From contig NZ_CCXI01000133.1 in the NCBI RefSeq assembly GCF_000820705.1, forward strand, positions 45,950 through 109,949: a stretch of 64,000 bases of DNA, read 5' to 3'. Under the pieces are notes generated by a model. It was not told the DNA's origin and did no database searches. It saw nothing but the letters and a program-made list of their open reading frames with translations. The position numbers and the translations under genes were made by a program. Of this stretch, positions 25,294 through 34,903 are shown in pieces (the stretch's first letter is position 1; each line of letters opens with the position of its first letter). The stretch is from Clostridium polynesiense. Lineage in GTDB: Bacteria > Bacillota > Clostridia > Clostridiales > Clostridiaceae.

Positions 25294-25989
25294 TTGAAAA
25301 ATCATAATATTGATATATATATAAATATAATGCAGGGTTCAAAGCTGTTCAAGGCCTTTTGCAGAGAGAGCCTTGAAGCACTTTTAAAAAGCAGCTTTGT
25401 TAAAATTTCATACTATGAATCCGAGGATGTGATTTACTCTGAAGGAGATAAGTGCACAAATCTCAGTCTAGTACTTCAAGGTGAAGTGGAAATACAAAAG
25501 CTGGAGCCTTCAGGGAAAGTTTTGACGGTTTCTAATCTTAATGAAGGAGAAGTCTTTGGTGAAAATCTTCTCTTTGGAGATAAGAACTTTTATCCTATGG
25601 ATGTTATAAGCAAAAAAAACAGTACAGTACTTCATATAACTAAAGCTTATGTAGAAAGACTGTGCAGGGAAAATGCCGACTTTTTAAACACTATTTTACG
25701 GATCCTTTCCAATAAGGCTGTGGCATTAAGCTCTAAACTGAAGCAGATAGGACTTAAAAGCTTAAGGCAGAAAATATGCGACTATTTATATACAAATTAT
25801 AAAGATACAGGCTCCAATAACATAAGGCTGAATATGTCTAAGAAGGATTGGGCAGAAAAGCTGGGAGTTGAGCGTCCATCCTTATCCCGAGAATTAATAA
25901 AGATGAAGGAAGAAGGCATCATCGAATATGACAAAGAAAACATCCGCATACTGGATGCAGATGCCTTAGAGGACGCTTTAAACTCTTAA
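25294..25989 (+). CDS. Crp/Fnr-family transcriptional regulator
   Basis: The product has 231 residues. The N-terminal cyclic-nucleotide-binding fold (residues ~15-130) has VIYSEGDKCTNLSLVLQGEVEI and LNEGEVFGENLLFG. A long dimerisation helix and a winged helix (KKDWAEKLGVERPSLSRELIKMKEEGIIEY) follow. No FNR-type cysteine cluster is present, so it is not an oxygen sensor of that type. The effector is unknown. Translation starts at TTG (25294), seven nt after GAGGTG. The stop overlaps the convergent gene by four nt. Confidence 0.9.
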   Translation: MKNHNIDIYINIMQGSKLFKAFCRESLEALLKSSFVKISYYESEDVIYSEGDKCTNLSLVLQGEVEIQKLEPSGKVLTVSNLNEGEVFGENLLFGDKNFYPMDVISKKNSTVLHITKAYVERLCRENADFLNTILRILSNKAVALSSKLKQIGLKSLRQKICDYLYTNYKDTGSNNIRLNMSKKDWAEKLGVERPSLSRELIKMKEEGIIEYDKENIRILDADALEDALNS

Positions 25990-26456
25990 GCCTTCTTTAA
26001 TCCCAAATACATTATAACTGCAGGTAAAAGCGAATAAAAAACTCCGTATTTTAAAGAAAAAGCTTCCTTTAGAAAACAAAGAATGCTTACTGCCGGAACA
26101 TTAAATAGCAGGAATATATTAAATGAAAGCTTTGATAAAGCAGGATTTACACTTTCAAGATTAAAGGTTAATAATACAAGTATTAGATTCAGTACCGCCA
26201 TAAGATAAAGGGCAGTTATACCCCTAGAGCAGTTAATGCTTTTTTTTAGATTTATTCCTAAAAGATAATAGGATATTAAAGCTCCAAGAAAAATTAAAAT
26301 AGCAGTAAAAAAATAGAACAATTTAATGAATTTAGAGCCGCTTGGAATAAAGACTGAAATAAATACCGCAGGAGTAACCGCAAGGGAACTTATTAAAAGT
26401 GCTGCTATACTTATGGCAAAGCTTCCCAACAAACACCTTAATATAGTTTTACTCAT
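25986..26456 (-). CDS. Small membrane protein of unknown function
   Basis: The product is a 156-residue integral membrane protein with about four to five hydrophobic segments (residues ~8-28, 45-65, 83-100, 112-150). There are no charged residues inside the segments and no motif I recognise. A small cysteine (INCSRG) lies between helices. It converges on the Crp-family gene with a 4-nt overlap. GAAGGTGATTTC precedes the ATG. It lies 123 nt upstream of the metG stop region, on the same strand as metG but after its terminator, so it is likely to have its own promoter. Confidence 0.6.
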   Translation of the reverse strand: MSKTILRCLLGSFAISIAALLISSLAVTPAVFISVFIPSGSKFIKLFYFFTAILIFLGALISYYLLGINLKKSINCSRGITALYLMAVLNLILVLLTFNLESVNPALSKLSFNIFLLFNVPAVSILCFLKEAFSLKYGVFYSLLPAVIMYLGLKKA

Positions 26457-26534
26457 GAAATCACCTTCCTGTAAATGAATTTTACATAACTAGCGGTAAT
26501 TTATCTTTTACAAAATAATGTTAATATATTCATA

Positions 26535-26572
26535 AAAAAAACATGCCTATATTTTATATAAGCATGTTTTTG
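26535..26572 (-). terminator. Terminator of metG
   Basis: ACATGC (26541-26546) pairs with GCATGT (26562-26567), extended by flanking A/T pairs. On the minus strand a T8 run follows. Confidence 0.85.
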
Positions 26573-26579
26573 CAATTTA

Positions 26580-28512
26580 TTATCTTACCTGACTTCCTGA
26601 AGGGAGATTTCCCGGATCCACCGCATAAAGCACTGAATCATCATCTGTAGCAGCAGCTAAGATCATTCCCTGAGATAGTTCTCCTCTAAGCTTTACAGGC
26701 TTTAGATTGGCAACTAAAATCACATTTTTCCCTACTAATTCTTCCGGCTTATAATACTGAGCTATTCCGGAAACTACCTGTCTTTCTTCTCCACCTAAGT
26801 CAACCTTGAGTTTTAAAAGCTTTTTGGCTCCTTTAACAGGCTCACAGCTTAGAACTTTTACCACCCTTAAATCGATTTTGTCAAAATCATCTATGGTTAT
26901 TTCTTCTTTAATAGGCTCCATTGACGCTTTTTCCTCCTCTTTACCCGCTGAGCTGAGCTCTTCAAGCTCCTTAATCTTTGCATTTACATCTATCCTTGGG
27001 AAAAGGGTATCACCTCTTTTAACCTTCTTTCCTGCTGAGGTTCCATCAAATGCAGCCAAGCTATCCCAGGAGATTAGCTCGCTGTTAATCTGGTTATTAA
27101 TTTTTTCGCTGGTTTCAGGAAGGAAAGCAGAAAGAAGCACTGAAGCAAACCTTAAAGATTCTATGAGGTTATACAATACCGTTCCCAATCTTTCCTTGTT
27201 GCTTTCATCCTTAGCAAGTATCCATGGTGTAGTTTCATCTATATATTTATTAGCTCTTCCCACCAGTTCCCAGATTGCATCTAATGCCTCAGGCAGCTTA
27301 AGCTTATCTACAGCCTTCTCCACTTTTACAGGGGTTATAAGAGCCAGATTTATAAGCTCGTCATCTATGGCTTCCTTTGCAGTAGGAGCAGGAACTACCC
27401 CTTCAAAATACTTCTCAACCATAGTTACGGTTCTGGATAAGAGATTCCCCAAATCATTTGCTAAATCAGAATTGATTTTCTTTATAAATAATTCATTGGT
27501 AAATAGCCCATCAGAACCGAAAGGAATCTCTCTTAAAAGATAGTACCTTACCGCGTCTACACCAAAATGCTCTACCAGTGTAACAGGATCTACCACATTG
27601 CCTTTGGATTTAGACATCTTACCTCCGTCCACTAATAACCATCCATGTCCGAATACCTGCTTTGGAAGAGGTATGTCTAAAGCCATAAGCATAATTGGCC
27701 AATATATAGTATGGAATCTTAATATGTCTTTTCCTATTAAGTGTACATCCGCAGGCCAGTACTTTTCATAAAGCTCAGTATTATCGCTTCCGTAGCCTAA
27801 AGCTGTGATATAGTTTGATAGAGCATCTATCCATACATAAACTACATGATCCTCATCAAAGCTTACAGGTATCCCCCAATCAAAGCTGGTTCTTGATACG
27901 CATAAATCCTGAAGTCCTGGTTTTAAAAAGTTATTTACCATTTCATTTTTTCTGGATTCAGGCTGAATAAAATCAGGATGCTTTTCAATGTAATCTATTA
28001 GCCTATCTGCATACTTGCTCATTTTAAAGAAGTAAGCTTCTTCCTTAGCCTTTTCCACAGGTCTTCCGCAGTCAGGGCATTTGCCGTCTACAAGCTGGGT
28101 TTCTGTCCAGAAAGACTCACAGGGAGTGCAATACCAGCCTTCGTAGGAGCTTTTATAGATATCTCCCTGATCGTAGAGCTTTTTGAATATCTCCTGCACT
28201 GTTTTCACATGATAATCGTCTGTTGTCCTAATGAACTTATCGTAGCTTATGTTCATGAGCTTCCATAAGTCCTTTATACCTGCCACTATTTCATCTACAT
28301 AAGCTTTAGGTGTAACTCCTTTTTCTTCAGCTATTCTCTGAATTTTTTGTCCATGCTCATCGGTACCGGTAAGGAACATTACATCATAACCCTTTAATCT
28401 TTTAAATCTAGCCATTGCATCTGCTGCCACAGTGGTATAGGTATTACCTATATGAAGATTTGCTGACGGATAATAGATGGGGGGTGGTAATATAATAAGG
28501 TTTTTTACACAT
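26580..28512 (-). pseudogene. metG: Methionyl-tRNA synthetase, apparent frameshift near the N-terminus
   Basis: MetRS charges tRNA-Met. Starting from ATG at 28512, eight nt after AGGAGG, the frame reads MCKKPYYITTP and then breaks at a run of six C (28484-28479 on the minus strand). With one C fewer it continues IYYPSANLHIGNTYTT and joins the long frame at GTG/Val 28430 (VAADAMARF). The corrected product is 643 residues, the usual length. It has the HIGH motif LHIGN, the zinc site CTPCESF...CPDCGRP, KMSKSKGN and a C-terminal tRNA-binding EMAP-type domain. As given, the frame is broken and the part after 28430 lacks HIGH. This is either a base-calling error or a real mutation. The gene lies behind a Met T-box. 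Confidence 0.85.
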
Positions 28513-28542
28513 TCTTATTCCTCCTGACTTAATTTCTTAATT

Positions 28543-28825
28543 AAAAAAGCCTCTATACGGAAATATTCCCGTATAGAGGCGTATTATTCGCGCTACCACT
28601 CTACTTCTTATCTTTTTCGCAAAAGATAACTCCATAAGTGACTCTACCGGAATATTTCCAGTTTCCATCACCCTTCAGTATAACGGCTGCCTCCGTATTT
28701 CCCTAACCCTAAAGCTCAGGAAATCTGCTCCGAGACCATGTTCATAAAGCTTCCTGCCTCCGGCTTTCACCTAATCCGGATCTCTTTAGACCTTCCACTT
28801 TACTACTCTTCTCTTCAAAGCATTT
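28543..28825 (-). promoter_or_regulatory. T-box leader of metG (Met specifier)
   Basis: Read on the minus strand, the T-box sequence AGAGTGGTAGCGCG lies at 28602-28589, followed by the terminator GCCTCTATACGGGAATA... paired with its complement (28580-28543) and T6. Stem I ends with GAACATGGTCTCGGAGC; the specifier ATG is at 28739-28737. Uncharged tRNA-Met should stabilise the antiterminator and switch on metG. The 355-bp gap between metG and the next gene is filled by this leader. Confidence 0.9.
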
Positions 28826-28867
28826 AATATAATATCATAATATTCTATACCTAAGCTCTTGTCAACT

Positions 28868-29665
28868 TTATATTATTAAAAATACCATCATAGAACTAAG
28901 TATATTGCTGGATATATTAACCACATCATTATTAAAAAGAGCAAATCCCTTTATAAGTTTGTTTGGTTTTCCTCTAAATTCCTTTTTTTCTGTAATGGTG
29001 TTTTCTTCCTGACAATAATACTGAGCCTGTATAGAAGCACCTAAAACACTGTCTATCACAGCACCTAAAAATCCAAATAGAAGTATTATAATAAATCTAT
29101 AAAGTACTTTTCCATCAAAGCCATAAATCAGTATGTACACAAGCGAAAAAAGCAGAGCTATGAAAGCTGAACCCCCTAATGCTGCCAGTGTACCTAAAAA
29201 GCTTACCCCACCTGACATTCCTCTTTCCATTCTTTTTCCTGTAAGAATTGATATGGGAGTTTTTTTACTGAGCACTCCTATTTCAGAAGCCCAGGTATCC
29301 GCATTAGCTTCTCCGAAGGAAACAGCACAACCTATTATATAGGCAGGGTTCTTAGTGAAATAATACAGTGCTGCAAATAAAAGTCCCACTCCCCCATTAG
29401 CAAAAACCTGGAGAGCATCCCTTCTTCCGCCTTTTTCATTATATTTTTCAATATCCTTTTTCCTGTCACCTTTTGCAAAGGTAAGAAGACTGGAAGATAT
29501 AAAGAATCCCACCAGTAAAACAGCAGCTAAAACTCCTCCGAAATAATACATTAATCCACCCAGCAAAGCAGCAGCTAAAGCTCCGCTCCTTGAAAGAGAT
29601 CTCTTTTTATAAGCTGCTATTGCTATTAAGATTGAAAAAGCAAAACCTATTATTAAATTTCTCAT
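28868..29665 (-). CDS. DUF92-family membrane protein (VTE6-like)
   Basis: The product is a 265-residue integral membrane protein with ~7 segments. It shows the DUF92/TIGR00297 pattern: SLSRSGALAAALLGGLMYYFGG near the start, then KGGRRDALQVFANGGVG, GEANADTWASEIGVLSKKTPISILTGKRMERGMSGGVSFLGTLAALGGS and a late SVLGASIQAQYYC. Plant VTE6, which phosphorylates phytyl phosphate to the diphosphate, belongs to this family. The bacterial substrate is unknown. The gene starts eight nt after the end of the kinase-like gene upstream, in one operon. The AGGAGGAGAG site overlaps that gap. Confidence 0.82.
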   Translation of the reverse strand: MRNLIIGFAFSILIAIAAYKKRSLSRSGALAAALLGGLMYYFGGVLAAVLLVGFFISSSLLTFAKGDRKKDIEKYNEKGGRRDALQVFANGGVGLLFAALYYFTKNPAYIIGCAVSFGEANADTWASEIGVLSKKTPISILTGKRMERGMSGGVSFLGTLAALGGSAFIALLFSLVYILIYGFDGKVLYRFIIILLFGFLGAVIDSVLGASIQAQYYCQEENTITEKKEFRGKPNKLIKGFALFNNDVVNISSNILSSMMVFLII

Positions 29666-29673
29666 CTCTCCTC

Positions 29674-30342
29674 CTACATTAACGCGAAAATAATCATATA
29701 TAAGAAACTTGTCCCAAGTGGAACTGTTATATTATCAAAGCCTTCAGGTGTGAAAAGCTCTAATAACGCCGCCGCTGCTCCAAGTACGAGACTTACTGTG
29801 ATTAACGAGAAGGGATGATAATTATAAAGTATTATAAAGCTTACTATAAAAGATACTAGGAACATGGTAAAAGTACCTTCAAGAGTTTTAGTACTGCCTT
29901 CAAGCTTTATTTCACGCTTTCCCAAGCAACCTCCAACTATAGCCGCTAATCCGTCTCCATAACCCATAATAAGTATTCCTATAGCTCCGATATATGGAGC
30001 GCTTCCCTGTCTAAAGGTGATTAAAGAAAGAATAAACAATGAAATGGCATAATACACAGTGCCTAAATCCCTTCTTGAACCATCTCTTTCCATAACCTTA
30101 AAAACATTTTTCTTGTAAGATATATAATTAATTACAACAAAAATCCCAGGTACTATGCAGGCATAAAGAGGGCTGTCAAAAAAAATCATAGCTATAATCC
30201 ACCAGTTTGCAACGCCTATATGAATAAACTTCCTGCTTAATTCTCCATTTATGATATTTTTTTTAGTCAGAATGGTTGATGCTCCTATAATTAAAAAAAC
30301 GAACAGTATTGAAACCGCTATGCCTATTATATTATTCATCAT
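29674..30342 (-). CDS. Phytol/dolichol kinase-like membrane protein (VTE5-type)
   Basis: The product has 222 residues in about six to seven hydrophobic segments. The motifs GELSRKFIHIGVANWWIIAM, ERDGSRRDLGTVYYAIS, GYGDGLAAIVGGCLGKREI and KTLEGTFTMFLVSF match the CTP-dependent polyprenol (phytol, dolichol) kinase family related to CDP-diglyceride synthetases. It would phosphorylate an isoprenoid alcohol in the membrane. It is followed by a DUF92 (VTE6-like) gene, the second step in plant phytol salvage. The substrate here is not known. ATG at 30342 with AGAGGATT upstream. Confidence 0.8.
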   Translation of the reverse strand: MMNNIIGIAVSILFVFLIIGASTILTKKNIINGELSRKFIHIGVANWWIIAMIFFDSPLYACIVPGIFVVINYISYKKNVFKVMERDGSRRDLGTVYYAISLFILSLITFRQGSAPYIGAIGILIMGYGDGLAAIVGGCLGKREIKLEGSTKTLEGTFTMFLVSFIVSFIILYNYHPFSLITVSLVLGAAAALLELFTPEGFDNITVPLGTSFLYMIIFALM

Positions 30343-30563
30343 TTAATCCTCTCTGCTTTTTACTTAATAAACCTATAGCCAAGATACAAAGACAATTATA
30401 CTTAATTAAAGAATATATGTCTATTTAAAAGCCTTAAATGATATACTTTTGCTAAACAACTAGAATTTATTGTAATATTTGTAATTTAATATACGAAATA
30501 TATGTCTTTTAGGTTAAAAATATGTTAAATTATTATTAATAACCTTTAATGGCGAGGTGTATC

Positions 30564-32396
30564 ATGGCTTATTTATATTATTACTTATATTCCTTCCTCC
30601 CTTTCCTCATATTTTCTTCAATCCTGTCCTTAAAAAATCTATTAATGCTGTCAATTTTATATAATAACTCCTTCAAAATTAAGCTTAGCGGTATATATTC
30701 AATCATTTATTCTTATAAAACTATGCTTTTAACCCATCTGCCTTTTATATTAATCATAGCTTCTCTAGGACTATTTATTAAAAAAAGACAAGCATTATTT
30801 TACATAGCAGCAGACGTTTGTGTTACAATTTTATTTCTTCTGGATATTTATTTTATGAGATTGACAGGGAAATTTTTTTCTTTCAAATTACTATTTAAAG
30901 AACTTCCTTATATGGATATAAGCTTTCATATAAACAGATTTTTTTCTCTTAAAGACATATTATTTGTTTTAGATTTAATAATACTTCTCCTGCTTTGGAA
31001 AAAGATCTCCTCCTGGAACATTTCCTTTAAGGAGTATAAAAAAAATATTATCTCTGCAGTGATAATAATAATTCTTTCCACACTTTCCATCTATTTAAAT
31101 TATAATATTTTCAGTAGTCCAAACTCTAAAGCTAATTTCAAACCTTTTGCAACTTACTGGGAACCTTACAGCACTATGTTTGAAGCTTCTCCTATAGGTT
31201 ATAGAGTTTATAAATCAGTTCTTTCACCCTCTTTAAAATACTCAATTACAGAAAAGGATCAGGAAGAAATTTCAAAATGGCTTAAAGCCAATAAAGAGGA
31301 TATAAAAACAAATTCATTAAAGGGGTTATTTAAAGGCAAAAACCTCGTAATATTACAAATTGAAGCCTTTGAAAGCTTTATGATAAAGGAAAAAGTTATG
31401 GGAGAAGAAATTACTCCTAACATAAATAAACTGTTAAAAAACAGTTTTTATTTTCCCAATGTTTATTCTCAAATTAATGGAGGTGTAAGCTCCGATGCAG
31501 ATTTTATGATAAACACTTCACTTTTACCTGTAAGGGGAGGAGCTACATTTTTAAATTATCCTTACAACAGCTATAACTCTCTGCCAAAGCTTTTAAAAAA
31601 ATATGGCTATACTTCAATGATGTTTCACGGGGAAAGAGGAGGAAACTGGAACTTTAAAGTTGCAGATAAAAACCTGGGATTTGATAAGGTATTGGATATT
31701 AATTTTATAAACTTTCCTTCAAAATATAAAAAAGCTTATAGTTCTACCAATGATTACCTCATTATCGACAGCTTTATTCAAAATATAATAAAGCTGAAAA
31801 CTCCTTTCTTTGGTCAGGTTGTAACACTGGATTCTCATGCTCATTTTGATTATATAAACGAGGAGGATACCTGTATTAATCTTCCTGCTGACATAGAAGC
31901 TTCAGTCTTTGGAAAATATCTAAGATCAATACATTATGAAGATAAGATAGTAAGCTATCTGATAGAAAAGCTTAAAGAAACCTCTCTTTTAGAAAATACA
32001 GTACTTGTTATTACAGGGGACCACTCCGGTTATAAACTGTATTATAAAGATGAGATTAAAGAAACAAATTTAAAATTCCCCTGGGTAGGTAATTCTCCTC
32101 ACGGTAAAGTTCCCTTTATAATTTTTAACCCTTCCCTTAAAGGAGAAAAATTCGATATTAATGCCGGCCAAATTGATATTATGCCTACTTTAGCTTATCT
32201 TATGGGGGTTGACTCAGAAAATTACATTGAAAGCTGTATTGGCAAAAATCTTTTAAACACAAATAAAAATTATACTATATTAAACGATGGAACTTTGATA
32301 GGTTTAACTCCTTCCAAGGAGGAGGGAGAACATTTTCTCAAGGCTTTAGATATATCTGACATGATAATAAAATATAATTATTTTAAAAATAAATAA
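30564..32396 (+). CDS. LTA synthase-like membrane sulfatase
   Basis: The product has 610 residues: five N-terminal membrane helices (residues ~1-180) and an extracellular alkaline-phosphatase-fold domain. Metal and active-site segments are LQIEAFESF (Glu ~267), the nucleophile loop GGVSSDADFM, LDSHAHFDY and ITGDHSGYK (Asp/His ~486-487). LtaS-type enzymes transfer glycerol phosphate from phosphatidylglycerol to build lipoteichoic acid, or modify surface polymers. The nucleophile position (Ser309) is Ser where S. aureus LtaS has Thr. ATG at 30564 is preferred because GAGGTG lies within the codons after 30549. Single gene with terminator. Confidence 0.88.
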   Translation: MAYLYYYLYSFLPFLIFSSILSLKNLLMLSILYNNSFKIKLSGIYSIIYSYKTMLLTHLPFILIIASLGLFIKKRQALFYIAADVCVTILFLLDIYFMRLTGKFFSFKLLFKELPYMDISFHINRFFSLKDILFVLDLIILLLLWKKISSWNISFKEYKKNIISAVIIIILSTLSIYLNYNIFSSPNSKANFKPFATYWEPYSTMFEASPIGYRVYKSVLSPSLKYSITEKDQEEISKWLKANKEDIKTNSLKGLFKGKNLVILQIEAFESFMIKEKVMGEEITPNINKLLKNSFYFPNVYSQINGGVSSDADFMINTSLLPVRGGATFLNYPYNSYNSLPKLLKKYGYTSMMFHGERGGNWNFKVADKNLGFDKVLDINFINFPSKYKKAYSSTNDYLIIDSFIQNIIKLKTPFFGQVVTLDSHAHFDYINEEDTCINLPADIEASVFGKYLRSIHYEDKIVSYLIEKLKETSLLENTVLVITGDHSGYKLYYKDEIKETNLKFPWVGNSPHGKVPFIIFNPSLKGEKFDINAGQIDIMPTLAYLMGVDSENYIESCIGKNLLNTNKNYTILNDGTLIGLTPSKEEGEHFLKALDISDMIIKYNYFKNK

Positions 32397-32413
32397 GCTT
32401 AATATAAAAAATT

Positions 32414-32460
32414 AAAGTTCCTATGTAATTAACCTGCAAGGCTATACATAGGAACTTTTT
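32414..32460. terminator. Bidirectional terminator after the LtaS-like gene
   Basis: AAAGTTCCTATGTA (32414-32427) pairs with its complement (32445-32458), followed by T on the plus strand. The mscL gene ends ~15 bp further right. Confidence 0.85.
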
Positions 32461-32474
32461 ATATAATATAAAAT

Positions 32475-32876
32475 TTATTTATCACTATCCGCAGGATGAA
32501 CTTGCCCTTTTAATAGATCTCTTATCTCCATTAAAAGCTCTTCCTCTTTTGTAAAGGATTCTTCTTCACTGCTTTCTTCTTCTTTCTTAGGTCTTCTCAA
32601 TCTGTTTATAAATTTAACTATAAGGAAAATAGTAAAAGACATTATTAAAAAATCTATTATGCTTTGAAAAAACAATCCTAATTTTACTTCTACACCAAAG
32701 GGCGAAAGTACTATATCTTTGAGATTTATCTTACCGATTAAAAGCCCCAGCAGAGGTGAAAGTACATTTTCTACTAAGGAGGTTACTATCTTATTAAAAG
32801 CACCGCCTATTATAACCCCCACAGCAAGATCCACTACATTGCCTTTAATAGCAAATTCTCTGAATTCCTTCCACAT
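32475..32876 (-). CDS. mscL: Large-conductance mechanosensitive channel MscL
   Basis: MscL opens under membrane tension and releases solutes on osmotic downshock. The 133-residue protein has the N-terminal amphipathic helix and TM1 signature [28 protein letters not shown], a short periplasmic loop, TM2 ([18 protein letters not shown]) and an acidic C-terminal helix bundle ([13 protein letters not shown]). ATG at 32876 with AGGATGAGGAGT upstream. Single gene. Confidence 0.96.
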   Translation of the reverse strand: MWKEFREFAIKGNVVDLAVGVIIGGAFNKIVTSLVENVLSPLLGLLIGKINLKDIVLSPFGVEVKLGLFFQSIIDFLIMSFTIFLIVKFINRLRRPKKEEESSEEESFTKEEELLMEIRDLLKGQVHPADSDK

Positions 32877-32973
32877 TACTCCTCATCCTTTCTATAATTA
32901 TAATATATATCTTTTCCCTAATTTTCCTTTAATTATATCATAATATACAAAAGATGAAGACAGCGCTGTTCAG

Positions 32974-33651
32974 TTATTCATTTATTATTCTTACTTCTTT
33001 ATTCTCTATATTTTTATATCCGCTGAGCTGATTACTTAAATTTAATGCCCTCTGAACAATCCGTCCATTCTTGAATTCATATCTGTACTCTATATCCTCT
33101 TCATCTTTAAAAACTACAATAGTGTAGTCAGGATAGCATAAAATACTTTTAACATTTTCCTCTACCCCTCTCTTCTTCAGATGCTTTACCACCTGGTTTT
33201 TTAAAATTTGCCCATGGGAGAAGCAGGGTCCTATAAAATAGCAATATCCTGAAATTATTAAAGAAATAGATATTATGCTTAAAACACCTTGTTTAAGCTT
33301 TATATTTTTTTCCTTAAAATCAGCAATAAGCCTGTTCATAATCAATATCATGAATATGCCTATAAGAGGGAAAGGACTTATTTTAAACTCAGAATATATG
33401 TTAAAAAGATGGCACCAAATAAAAAGCATCACCACTATTATGGATGCAAAATATAAGGAATTTTTAATTTTATTATTATATAAATATAACAATATTGTTC
33501 CGCAGAAAATCATAAGCATAGAAATGCTGAAGAGTATAATTAAATCCAGCTTATAATAAATACATTGCTTTAATCCGATAAATAAAAATATCCCTGCAGA
33601 AAAAGCTCCGCCAAAATAAATACCTATATCTAAACCTTTAGTTTTTCTCAT
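32974..33651 (-). CDS. Membrane protein with DUF3139-like C-terminus
   Basis: The product has 225 residues. Five hydrophobic segments occupy residues ~10-155. The last ~75 residues are a soluble domain: GQILKNQVVKHLKKRGVEENVKSI, then TIVVFKDEEDIEYRYEFKNGRIVQ. The pattern of helix followed by strands resembles the small clostridial DUF3139 proteins, but the match is only by eye. No function is known. ATG at 33651 follows GTGTGGTGTGAGTA, a weak site. It is single and divergent from corA, with ~215 bp between them that hold no other feature I can support. Confidence 0.55.
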   Translation of the reverse strand: MRKTKGLDIGIYFGGAFSAGIFLFIGLKQCIYYKLDLIILFSISMLMIFCGTILLYLYNNKIKNSLYFASIIVVMLFIWCHLFNIYSEFKISPFPLIGIFMILIMNRLIADFKEKNIKLKQGVLSIISISLIISGYCYFIGPCFSHGQILKNQVVKHLKKRGVEENVKSILCYPDYTIVVFKDEEDIEYRYEFKNGRIVQRALNLSNQLSGYKNIENKEVRIINE

Positions 33652-33867
33652 TACTCACACCACACATTTTTAATATAATTACATTTTACATTTATTAACA
33701 ATATATGTAAAGCTCTTTCCTTTTATTATAACCCCATTAATATATACGGATTAAATTTAATATAATTCTTACTTTTTTATAATTTTAATAAATTTATATA
33801 TATTTAAAACTTAATCCACACTTTGATGAAATAAATAAAATATAATAATTATTAAGGAGGGGGTATT

Positions 33868-34857
33868 TTGATTAGAGCATTATATAAAGTTAAGGACACA
33901 AATAAAATAGAAACCAAAAAATTTGGAAATACTGAAGAGTTCCTTAAGAGTTTTAAGGATTTGAATTCAGAATTAATGTGGGTAGATATAACTTATTCGA
34001 AAAATGAAAGTAAAGAAGATTACAATTCTATTATAAAGGAATTTTTCGATTATTCTAAGTCTCCCATTACAAGAGAAATCCACGGGAGACGCTCTGTAGT
34101 AGAAAAGCATTCTGAATTTTACAGTATAGATATGATTATATTAAAAGATGGAAATTTAAAGGAACATATTCATTGGCAGAATAAACATTTCATTATAAAT
34201 GATAAAATAATAGTTTCCTTAGGAAGCGAAAAGTCTAATATTATAGATGGTATATGGGAGAATCTGTCCTCTCATCCCACGGCCTTTAATAAAAACACAG
34301 ATACTATTTTATACATAATTTTAGACAGTGTCTGCGACGAATACTTCGTTGCTCTGGAGGATTTGGAAGGCCTGGTGGAAAAGATAGAAATAAGCTTAAT
34401 AGGAAATAAAGATAAGGATATTCAAAATAAAATCCTAAAACTCAGAAAAAGGATAATGAAATTTAAAAGGGTAGTTACCTCTTTAAGAACTGTAACCTAT
34501 GCCCTTATAAGCTATGATTATAATTTATTAGATAAATTCACCACTAAATATATTCAGACAGTTCATGACAATACCTTTAAAATTTACGAAACTTTAGAAA
34601 CTGAAATGGATACCCTGGCAACGGACCTGGATCTTTATAACTCAAAAATTTCAAACAAAATGAATGAAACTATGGAGTTTTTAACGGTGATAACAACTAT
34701 TATGGCTCCTCTTACCTTAATTGCCGGCATATACGGTATGAACTTTAAGTTTATGCCTGAGCTGGAAATAAAGGCAGCATATCCTTTAACATTAATATTT
34801 ATGGTTATTTTGATAATAATACAGGTAATATATTTCAAAAGAAAAAAGTGGCTTTAA
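33868..34857 (+). CDS. CorA-family magnesium/divalent cation transporter
   Basis: The product has 329 residues. The long cytoplasmic N-terminal funnel domain (~265 residues) ends in the stalk helix, followed by the pore signature YGMNFKFMPEL and two C-terminal membrane helices. GMN is the selectivity motif for Mg2+ in CorA channels. TTG at 33868 follows AAGGAGGGGG and is the best start. The gene is single, ending in a bidirectional terminator shared with the SNF2 gene. Confidence 0.94.
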   Translation: MIRALYKVKDTNKIETKKFGNTEEFLKSFKDLNSELMWVDITYSKNESKEDYNSIIKEFFDYSKSPITREIHGRRSVVEKHSEFYSIDMIILKDGNLKEHIHWQNKHFIINDKIIVSLGSEKSNIIDGIWENLSSHPTAFNKNTDTILYIILDSVCDEYFVALEDLEGLVEKIEISLIGNKDKDIQNKILKLRKRIMKFKRVVTSLRTVTYALISYDYNLLDKFTTKYIQTVHDNTFKIYETLETEMDTLATDLDLYNSKISNKMNETMEFLTVITTIMAPLTLIAGIYGMNFKFMPELEIKAAYPLTLIFMVILIIIQVIYFKRKKWL

Positions 34858-34861
34858 TATT

Positions 34862-34903
34862 AAACTGCAGAGAGGCGTATAAATTTCCTCCCTGCAGTTT
34901 TTA
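34862..34903. terminator. Bidirectional terminator between corA-like and SNF2 genes
   Basis: AAACTGCAG (34862-34870) pairs with CTGCAGTTT (34892-34900), extended by an inner GAGG/CCTC pair and followed by T. It overlaps the stop of the SNF2 gene. Confidence 0.85.

Noticed and set aside
26806..27543. Open frame of 245 codons on the plus strand inside metG
   Set aside because: It is the mirror of the metG coding region, rich in Ser and Leu, with no ribosome binding site. metG has clear motifs.
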